From Chlamydomonas sphaeroides (Eukaryota; Chlorophyta; Chlorophyceae; Chlamydomonadales; Chlamydomonadaceae): a stretch of DNA of 43,942 nucleotides. Both the position numbers and the translations under genes were made by a program. Numbering within the stretch: the stretch's first letter is position 1; every line of letters begins with the position of its first letter. Below the pieces are notes generated by a model. That model did no database searches, was not told the origin of the DNA, and saw only the letters and a program-made list of their open reading frames with translations. The stretch spans positions 1 to 43,942 of the forward strand of contig BDDC01000787.1 of assembly GCA_001662425.1 (NCBI GenBank). Direction: 5' to 3'. This document shows positions 23,901 through 33,452 of the stretch, one piece after another.

Positions 23901-26900
23901 CTACTCGGGCGGCGCCCCCAGCAGCCTCAGCATGTCCCCCACCAGGTACAAGCTGCCCGTCACCAGCACATGCATCGTAGCGCCCGAGGAGCCAGCCGCG
24001 GCCGCCGCCGACCGCACCGCCTCGAGCGCCTGCGGCAGCGATGGCGCCACCGCCGGCCCCGCCGCCAGCGGCGGCAGCGCGGTGGCGGCGGCGGCGCCGC
24101 CGGCGCCGGCTGCGGCGGCCCAGGCGGCGTGGCACCGATGCTGCCAGCTCAGGTCCCGCGGCGGCGGCGGCGACGGCGACGGCACGGCGGCGCCGGCATC
24201 GGCGCCGGCGCCTGGAAGCAGCACGCCTGCGCCGGAGAGCATGGGCGTGAACACCGCCGCCGCCAGCTCGACGGCGCCGCCGGCGTCAGCGGCGGCGCCG
24301 CCGGGCGCGACGCCCGCCGCCGCCAGCGCCTCCGCCAGCGCCGGCAGCAGCACCTCGGGCTCGCGCTCCTTCATGCAGTTGAACAGCAGGACGGCCGCGT
24401 CGCGCGCCGCCGCCGCCGCCGCTGGGCCTGCGAGCGTGGCACGCAAACGGGTGTGACGTGGCGGGTGGCGCTGCTGGGGGACGTGGCGGGTGGCGCCATG
24501 GTGAAATGGGTGGGGACCATACCGGTACTGGCAGCAGCTGCGCGTGGTTGGCGGCGGCTGGAGGCATGCCCACCTGCTGCTGCGGCGCCTCCGCGCCTCC
24601 GCACGGTACAGCACGGCACAGCACGGCAAGGTATGTAGGACGGCGGCGTGCACTCACCGGCGCGCCTCCGCCGCACCTCCTCGCCGAACCACGCCCCCAC
24701 GGTGGCCATGCTCTCGGGCGTGTGCGCGCCGTCAATGTACCACAGCAGCCGGCCGCCGGCCGCCGCCACCACAGCGTCCTCCACCACCTGCGGGCGCGGG
24801 GTCGGTCGGCGGTCGGAGGCGACTTCGCACGCAGCAGCAGCATGGGTATGGCCTCCGCGATGGCCGCAGCATGGGTATGGCCTCCGCGAAGGCCACATGG
24901 GAGAAGCGCAATCCATAGTTCAATCAGGTTCATGGGAGAAGCGCAATCCATGTCACGGAACCCTCACCTGGCTCCGGCCCGGCCAGCGCACGCCCGCCAG
25001 CCCCGCCGCGTACTCGGCCGGCAGTTGGCTGCCGCCCACCGCCGCCGCCCGCGCCGCCGCCGCTGCCGCCGGCGGGCCGCCTGGCGGCAGCGCCACGTGC
25101 CGTCCCGCCGCCGCCAGCCCGCCGTCGTCCGCCGCCACCGCCGCCGCGTACTGGCGCTCCCACTCCGCCGCCAGCGCCACCGCCAGGGACGCGTTCAGCC
25201 GCATGTGCTCGCCTCCCAGACCAACTGTGACGCCCGCCGCCTCCGCCGCCGCATCTGCTGTCGGCGCCGCCGAAGAGCCTGGCCCGGGGCCCGCCGCCGG
25301 CTGCTCGGTAATGGCGGCGGCCGCGGGCTGGCGGCGCGGCGCGAGTCTGTAGGCGTGCAGCGGCGGCGGCTGGGTTATGGGGGCACCGACACGGGCGGCG
25401 ACCGCCTGCGGGGGACGAGCGGACACGGGAGAGGTTGTGCGTCCAGACACAGGAACAGCGAGGAACACGCCTCACGTGTACCATATGTATGACACTTCGG
25501 CGGTGCGGTTCTAGCCCGTGCGCATGCCCGTGCACATCCACCGAAGCCGCCCCCGCGAAACCCCTTGCGGGGCTGTTTGGGGCAGCGTGAGGCGGTGAGG
25601 GACGAACAATGCCTTCCTGCCTTGCTGGGCACACCGGGCCCATATCCGCAGTGCAACCATGGCGTCCGGCCAGGTACCCGCGCGTGCACATACACCTCAG
25701 TTGCAAGCCACGATGTGCATGCGTACGGCACGTGTACGTCAACGACGCATCCTGGCGCCGGTCGTACCCGCAGCGCCTCCATGGCGTCGGCCGGCTGCGC
25801 GGCCACCACCACGGGCCGCCCCGCCTGCATCACGCCGGCCTTCTCCACCGCGATCTTCTGCGGCGTGCGGACAGGCGCAGCACGGCGGGGCGCGGCCGAA
25901 CGTCAGCGGCGCGCAGTAACACCGGCAAGGGGGCAAGGGGGCAAGGCGTGCCGCCCGTACGGTAGTGTCTGTGTTGATGGCGGCGAGAAGGTGAGGGGCA
26001 AGCCCGTGCCACCTTAATCTGCCGCCACATACCCGTAGTAAGCACAAGCCCGCACCCGACGGCCGGCGTGCCGCCCGGCATCTGGCGGGCGTGCGGGCGG
26101 TCACGTGACATGCTCCATCATGCTCTGTTTTGTTGTGTTGGTTACGCGAAATGCAGCGCATGCGCCGCACGCACCGGCAGCGTGTCGCCCAGCATGTCCA
26201 TGTGGTCGAAGCCCAGGCTGGTCACGGCCGAGGCAGCCAGCGACCCGCGGGTCACCAGCGCTCGCGTGGCATCCAGCCGCCCGCCGATGCCCACCTGCCG
26301 GGCGGGCGGCGTTGCCAAGATGCACTTCAGGCATGTGGCTCTCATCACCATGGTTGGGGACTGCCGGAGAACAACGCGGCGTGCGGTGCGGGCTGCGCCG
26401 TAGCGCCAGCCGGGAGGCAGCAGGGCCCGGCACTGCCGCCGCTGCAATCACGGCCTCCCCTGCAAGCCCCCGTAGAGGCATCAATTCAAGCCCCCACGCC
26501 ATGCCAAAGGTAGGCAGCCGAGCAGAAACGAGGAAGGCCAGACGCACAATCGCATGCGGCAATCACAATCACAACCACAACCACAACCACAACCACAATC
26601 ACGATCACACTCGGGTACGGCATTCCTCGTGTACGCCCACCTCGAACACCACCACGTGCGGCCGCTCCTGGGGCGGCAGCGCCAGCAGCGCGTCCACGGC
26701 TGCGGGCCGTCGGATGCCGGATGTCGGGGGTGGGGGGGGGCGGAGCCACGGCGGGGCATTTGGTGAGGCGCGGGCGGCAACGCAACGGCAGCGTGTAGGG
26801 CCCGGGCGTGGCTTCGGGTGTCGCGGGCGCGACGCAGCGAGCGTGGCAAGGACAACAGGCTGGCTACGGCTAGATGCCGGCAGCTACGTCCGGCCGTCTG

Positions 26901-28646
26901 CCGCACCCAGCAGCGTCATGAAGGAGAAGTAGCCGGGCGGCGCGGCCGCGGAGGAGGAGGCAGCGGCGGCGCCGTCGGCGCCGGCGCCGTGCAGCGCGGC
27001 GTGCACGCGCCAGAAGGCGGCGGCGAAGGCGGCCCTCGGCAGCATCGCGCTGCGGGGCAGGGGAGGGCCCGGGGGGAGGCCGGCGGGGGGGCGCAGCGTG
27101 GGCCGTAAGGCGGGGCGGAGCGCGGGGCTGCGGCAGGGGCCGGAGAGGCGGCGGGCGCACGTCAGCCCAGCGGGTGCCAGGGCCGGGCACATGGGGCATG
27201 CCGCCCATCGGCCCGATGGCCCCTCCCAACCCAGCACCCCCGCCCAGGTGCCGACTGCCGCGGGGAGACCCCCGCAGCTCCACGCACCCATCGCCCAGGG
27301 CCCAGCCCGCTTCGAGCCGGCGGCGCACCCGTACATTCTGACCCGCTGCTGGGGCGTGTTACTTCATTCCACAAACCAGGAAACCTAGGCAAACCGGACG
27401 GATGACGCACCCGTTGAGTCGGACCCGCTCGCGCACGTCCACCAGGTGGGGGCTGGTGTAGAGGGCGGTGCGGTAGCCGCAGGCGCGCAGGATGGAGTCC
27501 ACCATGGCACACGTGGAGCCCTGGGGGTGGGGGCGGGGTTGGGGGGAGGGCGGGGTCAGGGGGCGCGTTTGGGTATTGTGGGCGTGCCGCGATAGGCGTA
27601 GGCCCGCAGGATGGAGTCCACCGTGGCACACGTGGAGCCCTGGACGGGGGGTGGGGTGGGATGGAGGTGGGAGCAAGGGGGGTGCGAGGGGACGTGTGCC
27701 TGCCTGTGTGTATGCGGGGACCCCGCCGCCCCCGCGCCCAGTCTCTGCCCCCTGCCAGCGCTGCAGCCCTGCAACCGCCGCCACCGCCGCAGTGGGTGGT
27801 GAGGTGACGCCACGCCTCAGCACCCCCAGCATCGCCAGCATCCCGCAGGCAGTCCCTGCCATGCCCTGTCCCCAGTGCCTGCCCCCTGCCCCCCCTGCGC
27901 GTCCGAGCCTCTGCTTTGGAGATTGCCGACGCGTTCGTAACACATACATTGCAGACATCCCCTGCTCGCCCCGGGTCCCGGACTGCCAACCCCACACTGC
28001 CAGTCCCGGGCGGCGGGAGGCCGTGCCCGCCCTTGCGCGCCCCTGCCGCACCTTGCCCTTGGTCCCCGCCACGTGGATGAAGTTGAGCTGGCCCAGCCGC
28101 TCCGGCGTCAGGCCCACACGCTGTGGTGCGGGCGTGAAAGGCAGCGAGGGAAGGCCGGCAGCGGTTGGGCTAGCTCACGTGGCGGTCGCTGTGGCGCCGC
28201 GGGGAAGGCGGGCAGCAGGCGCCTGCCGAGGACGCCGCCGCGCCTGGCCCGCCGCCCGCGCATTGTAGCCGGCAGCCAAGCGGTGCAGTTGGGTCGTTGG
28301 CGAGCATAGGGGAGCCACGCTGCTCGGGCCCCGGTGGATTGCGTTAGCGGGTGTGCGTATGGGTTGTGCTCTGCCGTACCTGCAGGTGCTCCGGCTCCAG
28401 CGCGGGCCGGCCGGCCATGCTGGCGGGCCGGCTCTTGGTCTGCGCCATGGCGCCGAGCGCGTCCAGCACCTGCTGCCACTCGGCGTCGCTGATGCCTGAG
28501 CTGGCGCTGGCGCTGGCGCTGGCGAGCGGGCCTGGGGTGCCGCTGGTGCGGGACGACATGGCTGCGACCGAGGCCCTGCCGACAGCTGCAGCTCGCGAAG
28601 GCGAGTATGAGTTGACAGATCGTAGGAGGCCCCTCCAGGCTCGCAT
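23901..28646 (-). CDS. FPGS: Folylpolyglutamate synthase
   Basis: Mur-ligase-family enzyme that adds gamma-glutamates to folates, retaining them in cells and organelles. Exons: 28646-28380, 28120-28052, 27520-27411, 27049-26907, 26699-26641, 26294-26175, 25857-25768, 25405-24968, 24787-24658, 24427-23901; phases agree and give 650 aa. HVAGTKGKGST (105-115) is the ATP P-loop, split by intron 2. Also present: YTSPHLVDVRERVRLNG, VGIGGRLDATR, GFDHMDMLGDTLP, KIAVEKAG and YIDGAHTPES (DGAHT at 451-455). The protein is longer than bacterial FolC because of Ala/Gly-rich insertions in exons 8 and 10. The first ATG gives an Arg-rich amphipathic leader (MRAWRGLLRSVNSYSPSRAA) typical of mitochondrial import; a second in-frame ATG at 28559 would omit it. 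Intron 2 carries a damaged copy of the exon 3 start. Confidence 0.94.
24838..24951. repeat. Two tandem repeats in FPGS intron 8
   Basis: CAGCATGGGTATGGCCTCCG starts at 24838 and again at 24867 (29-bp period). Next, a 21-bp sequence beginning CATGGGAGAAGCGCAATC is exact at 24896-24916 and 24931-24951 (35-bp period). The array ends 16 nt before the exon 8 donor border (24968). Confidence 0.85.
26561..26608. repeat. (ACAACC)n/(AATCAC)n microsatellite in FPGS intron 5
   Basis: About eight hexamers of the form CACAAC or CACAAT, from AATCACAATCACAACC to CACGATCAC. It lies between exon 26699-26641 and exon 26294-26175, about 33 nt from the exon 5 donor. Confidence 0.9.
27590..27643 (-). pseudogene. 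Partial duplicate of FPGS exon 3 (acceptor and first codons)
   Basis: The 38 bp at 27606-27643 match 27487-27524, the real exon 3 start and its acceptor, at 37 of 38 positions; weaker similarity continues to about 27590. The single difference makes GSTCAM read GSTCAT. The CAG acceptor is intact, but the copy loses similarity after about 18 codons and I see no GT donor in a usable place. It lies 119 bp upstream (in transcript sense) of the true exon and so is a decoy or remnant. Confidence 0.8.
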
Positions 28647-30307
28647 GCTAGGCGGTGCGCAGCGCCAGGCGCGCGACGACGCGCGCGACAATTCGGGATG
28701 GGTCCGCGGAGCCAGGCTGCCACGCAACGACAGGACACCGCATGCGCCGGTATAATCGGCGTACACGATGATAATTGGCGTCAGGGGTACGGCGCAGCGG
28801 GCGTTCCAGTTGTGGCCAGAGGCGATATGCGTCAACAGCGTTCCATGCGGGGATGAACGTAATGCTATAGACATAACACAAGAAAGAATAGCACCTTCAC
28901 GTGGCGTCCAAGCCACGCACGAACCCTGGGGCATGAAGCCCAGCGTTATACCCTCTGTCAATCCCCTCAGGCCCCCGCAGACGCCAGCTGGCTTGCTGCA
29001 CAGCATGCTCGCTCTTGCGCGTCTGTACGTGACAGACCGATGCACCACAGGCGGCATATACAACTCAGGTTAAGCAGAACTGCCTTGAGGCGATGGAGGA
29101 GAGACTAGCACGATGGGCGGGCTCGGAACGCACGCCCCGTCGACTCGCCTCGCCTTACACGAGTTGGACAACCCGCAGCCACGTGCAGCAAGCACCAACG
29201 ACTTATTCGTTGCTTGCCGCAGACCCCTGCCCCCAGCCCGAAAGCAAGCACACCCGCCCGGCCTCGGGCCCCCAGCCCGCGCGTCGCACGCAGCGCCGCG
29301 CGCCAGCTCGAACCCCTCAGTACCAGGTAGCAGCCATGACCCCGCACCCGCGCGCACAAGCCTGCAGCGCAACCCGCGCCCGCCAACGTCGGGCCTCGGC
29401 AGCACACACGCACCAACGCAGCACGCCAGAGCAGTTAACATGCGGCTAGCGCAGTACGATTTGACTAGTAGCGCTCTAACACCGCTCAGCAAGCCGCGTT
29501 GTTTCTTTGCCTGCACCAGTCAAGAGGAAGCGCGCCGGGCCGGGTGCGCAGGCGGGCCGCACCGGGGCCGCCCGCGCGCCCCACCCCGCGCAATTTCGGT
29601 CATGTCGACAGCACGTCAAAGAGATCAAGTCGGCCTGGACTCGCCCGCGAATCGAGTAAGAGAGTTGCAAGCCCCTGCACAATGCGTGTGCGGGCGGGGC
29701 CGGCTAGGCAGCAGGGCGCGCTAACATACCCTCAGCGCGGCCAGCCACCCCTCCGACAGCCAGCCGCCCCTGACAGCATCTTCTACAAAAGCGTCGCCGG
29801 CGGGGTTCGTGGGACGCCACGCCGCGCCACGCGCACACTGTGCATGAGCAAAACTGGCGCGCCGGCGCCCCCATGTGGTTGCTTGCGATCACCAATACGC
29901 GGCGCGGCGCGCGCGCTCCTCACGCGCAGACGACATCACAAAACGCCAGACCGCGCCTGCTGGCGCGCCGGCGCTACGGCGGCACATGCGTGAAGGCCCC
30001 CCAAATATCGCCCGCTGCTTTGCTCGCCATATCGCGCGCCATGAATGCACTCCGCCTCCGCAAGTGCCGCCAGCGCCGACTGGTTCCCGATGATCACACG
30101 CTATGCAGGCAACCAACAGGCGCCGCGACTCAACACCAAGGCACCAAGGAAACAGGCAAGGCAAGCAGCATAAACAAACGCGCACACACGCCCATAGGCC
30201 ATACCGGTTAGCTCAAGCCGCGCGCAAACTATCCTCGAAACACTGCATCGTCGGCCGCTGCATGCGAGGGCCGATGACGGGCCCGCACCGGACCCAGCCG
30301 CGCCCGC
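28647..30307. other. FPGS promoter side and CCCH gene 3' flank
   Basis: No coding exon recognised. Upstream of the FPGS ATG (28646) lies its promoter/5' UTR. From 30307 leftwards is the 3' UTR of the CCCH gene, with a minus-strand TGTAA at 29155-29159 as a possible end about 1.15 kb from the stop. Confidence 0.5.
29155..29159 (-). terminator. Candidate polyadenylation signal of the CCCH gene
   Basis: Minus-strand TGTAA 1,149 nt downstream of the stop codon at 30308. The distance is long but not unusual for this algal group. Confidence 0.35.
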
Positions 30308-33300
30308 TCACGCCTGCCCCGGCTTGCTCCAAATCTCCTTGATCATGGGGAGCAGGTCCGAGCTGCCGCCGTTGCTGGGGTTGGGCCCCCCGCTTGGCGC
30401 GCTCCGAGACAAGACGCCGGCGTCTGGTGCCGCACCGCCGCCCGACTGTGGGCCATTGCCGTTGCCGTTCCCGCCAAATGAGGCGTTGGCTGCGGCGTAG
30501 GCGGCCGCCTGCCCTAGGTCAAAGCTTCCGCCGCCGTCGCGACCGGGGATGGGCTGCGGCGCGGCGGCACTGGGCGCCGGCATGGCCCCTCCGTTGCTGC
30601 CCATTGCGGACATCATTGCACCTGTCGGCGGCATCATGGGGCCGCCGGGGCCACCGTTGCCGGCCGCGGCGGCGGCAGCCATCAGGCGAGCATTCTGTGG
30701 CCGACCCACGTTGGCAAAGGCGCAGGGCGAGACACGCTTGAGCTAGGGACGGGGGCGCACCCAAGCCTTTGCACCAGCGGCCCGCAGGCCTTTGGACGCT
30801 AGCGGCCGGCAGCCCCCACCTGGCTATGGGCCTGGGCCTTGGCGACGTTCGCCAGGGTCTCGGCGAGGAAGTTCGAGTTGTCGGGCACACCGCCGAGCAG
30901 AGCGGCGAGCTCCGCCGGCACCTGGCCCGGCGGCAGCGGCGGTCGGCGCATGCCCGGGGCGCCTGCGGGACAGCGGGACGCAAGGAGTCATTTAGCAAGT
31001 TCGCCGCAACAGAGTACAGGGCATCAGGTGTTCCCGCCGAGAGCGCGCACTGCCGAAGCGAGGGAAGCACGCCGTCAGCGCCCAACCCCCCGCACTCACC
31101 CGAGTCTGGCGCGCCGCCTCCGCTGTACTGCCCCATGCCCGGCGGCTTGGCGAACATGCCGTGCGGCATGCCGGCGGCGTGGCCCATCATGCCCTCGGCG
31201 CCGGGCTGCCCCGGCATGCCGCCCTGCATGCCCAGGCCCTGCATGTGCCCATAGGCCTGCATGTTGGCGGCCAGCGCCATGCGGTGCTGCGCCGCCAGGT
31301 TGCTCATGAGCGCCGCCTGCTGAGCCATGGCCAGGGCCTTGGGGCCGCCCGGCATGCCGCCCCAGCCACCGGGCGGCTGGTCGTTAACGTTCATCGTGTC
31401 GTTGGCGGCCTCGCCGGTCATGCTCGCCGACCGCCGCCGGCTGCGAGCGCCGGGAGGCCATAAGAGGGGCATGGGACGCGTAAGCACAGCGCGTGCATGT
31501 GGGTCGGAGCGTGTCGGTGCCAAGAGCCTGGGTGAAAGCGAGCGCGGCCGCGGCTTACCCCTCGGCCGCAACCGCCGCCGCCGCCGCGGCCTCCGCCACC
31601 GCAGCGAAGCCGTTGGGCTGCTGCATCGCCGCCTGCGCCGCGAACATCTGGCTCATGGCGGCGCCCTGGCCTGCTGCAGCCAGCATGTGGTTGAGCGTCG
31701 CCTGGTCCGCGCTCATGGCTGGGTGCAGGCGAGGCGGCATGCCGGGCATGCCACCCATGTAGCCGCCCGGCGCGCTGCCCATTGGCATCAGCGGCCCGCC
31801 TGGGCCCCCGGGCATGCCGCCGCCGGGCGCCTGCGCGGCCATAGGCTGGCCGTCGCTGCCGAGGAAGCCGGGCGCGGCGAGAAAGGCGATGTTGTGGCTG
31901 TACTTGCAGGTAGCGCCGCGGTTGCAGCGGCCCCTGCGAGGGCGATGCCGGGTGTCGGGGTTGATGGTGGGCCGTTTGGGCTCGATGTCAGGGCGTAGCG
32001 GCTGCAGCGCAACAAAAGCGTGCTCGCGGGCCGCGGCTGCGCTGCGGGGCCTGGTAGTGCGGCGGCCCACCTGAGGTAGTCGTAGCAGACCTCGCCGGCC
32101 TTAGGCTGCGCGCTGCCGCCGCGGGCCATGCGCGCGATGAGGCTCAGGTCGTGGCTATAGCGGCATTCGGCGCCGCGCTGGCACACGCCCTTCACGAAAT
32201 CATAGCATATGGCGTTGGGCTTGGAACCCTTGTTCTCCTTGGAGCCGTTGTTGTAGACCTGGCGCGGATGTGGGTCCATGGTCACGACAAGGCCGTCAGA
32301 AGGCAGCCGGGATGGCAGCCTAGCCAGCCTTGCGGCGCCGCAGGCACCGAACCGAGGCAGCCAGGGTCACGGAAGCAGGATGAGGGATGGGCACCCTGCG
32401 CTGGGCGCATGCCCTAGTTCGAGTGCCCACCTGGCATTGCTGCGCGATATTTGACAAGTCGTGGCTGAAGCGGCACAGCAGCCCCCGGTGGCACTGGTTT
32501 CGGAGGTAGTCAAAGCAGATGCCCTTCTCCTTGCTGTTGAAGTGAACGATAGTTGCCAAGTCTACGAAGAGAGTTGTTCACGAGGGAGGGTGGGCAAAGT
32601 GCAGGAACAATGGAGGAGTATGCGTGCTGGTTGGGCTGCCAGGGGTAGCGGGAGCGCGGCGGGCCGTGTGGCAAGGCCCATGCACTGACGCTTTAGCCTC
32701 GCGCCATGGGTGTCATAAAGCCACCTGGTATATCATGACGACTGGACGGGCTGGCCCGCTTTTGTATTCTCGTCGCGGTGCATCACGATGATGTGCCGGC
32801 TCACCGTGCGAGTACTTGCACTTGTCTCCACGAGAGCAAACGCCCTTAGTGAAGTCGAAGCAGATCTGGGCTTTGCCCTCCTGGGACGACAACGCGCCGC
32901 GTGCGCCGTCACTCTGGCGCGCCCCGAACGAGTCCAGGATACCCCCGCTGTCGAGCTGGCAGTTCAAGTTCTCTGCACCAGAACTGGACTCCGAGGAGCT
33001 GTACTGGGTGGTCGCCTCCGCTGAAGACAGCAGCTCAGGCTTGGTGCTCATTCCGCCATCGACTGCAGAGCCCAGGCTCGCCTGCAAGGTGCATGTCCAC
33101 TTCAGACCTTGTTCTTCTCACCCGGGCGCGGGCAGCGGGCTCCAGCTGTTGCGTGAAGAACCCGTCGCGGCGCGAGCTTGCGACATTCAAACTCGTTCCG
33201 GCGCGCAAAGACAGGCTGAACTACGCCCATTTCCACCGATAATGGTTACAGGCTGATAAAATGAGAGCGTAGACGCAGATGCAACCCAAGAAGCGCCGAA

Positions 33301-33452
33301 GGGGTTCGGGACGGTCGGTCGTCGCCCCCCTCGCGCGACGGCTTGATCGCCGGCTCGCCGCTAAATGCCAACAACATGCTGCTCGTAGCATGTCTCACCT
33401 GCTGAAACCTCGCCTGAAGAGCGGCCAGCTCTGCGAGTTGGCCTTGGTCCAT
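30308..33452 (-). CDS. CCCH-type zinc-finger protein with four fingers
   Basis: Exons 33452-33399, 33081-32805, 32561-32431, 32258-32071, 31933-31559, 31440-31100, 30962-30820 and 30742-30308 give 647 aa. Four C-x7-C-x5-C-x3-H fingers: CFDFTKGVCSRGDKCKYSH (92-110), CFDYLRNQCHRGLLCRFSH (126-144), CYDFVKGVCQRGAECRYSH (172-190), and a fourth at 212-230 formed across the 32071/31933 intron (CYDYLR joined to GRCNRGATCKYSH). Fingers 1-3 are followed by SHDL-x-x-I. The rest is Met/Gly/Ala/Pro-rich, with an alpha-helical piece (VPAELAALLGGVPDNSNFL) and a C-terminal DLLPMIKEIWSKPGQA. Such fingers usually bind single-stranded RNA, so a role in mRNA processing or decay is inferred; the exact orthologue is unknown. 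The ATG at 33452 follows an in-frame TAA; the short first exon joins by a GTGAGA donor. Confidence 0.9.

Noticed and set aside
27590..27643. Second copy of FPGS exon 3 as a true alternative exon
   Set aside because: The copy lacks a usable donor and loses the P-loop continuation; kept as a remnant instead.
29290..29330. GGTTCGA-like tRNA T-loop on the minus strand
   Set aside because: The flanking bases do not form a T stem and no matching A box or acceptor stem was found.
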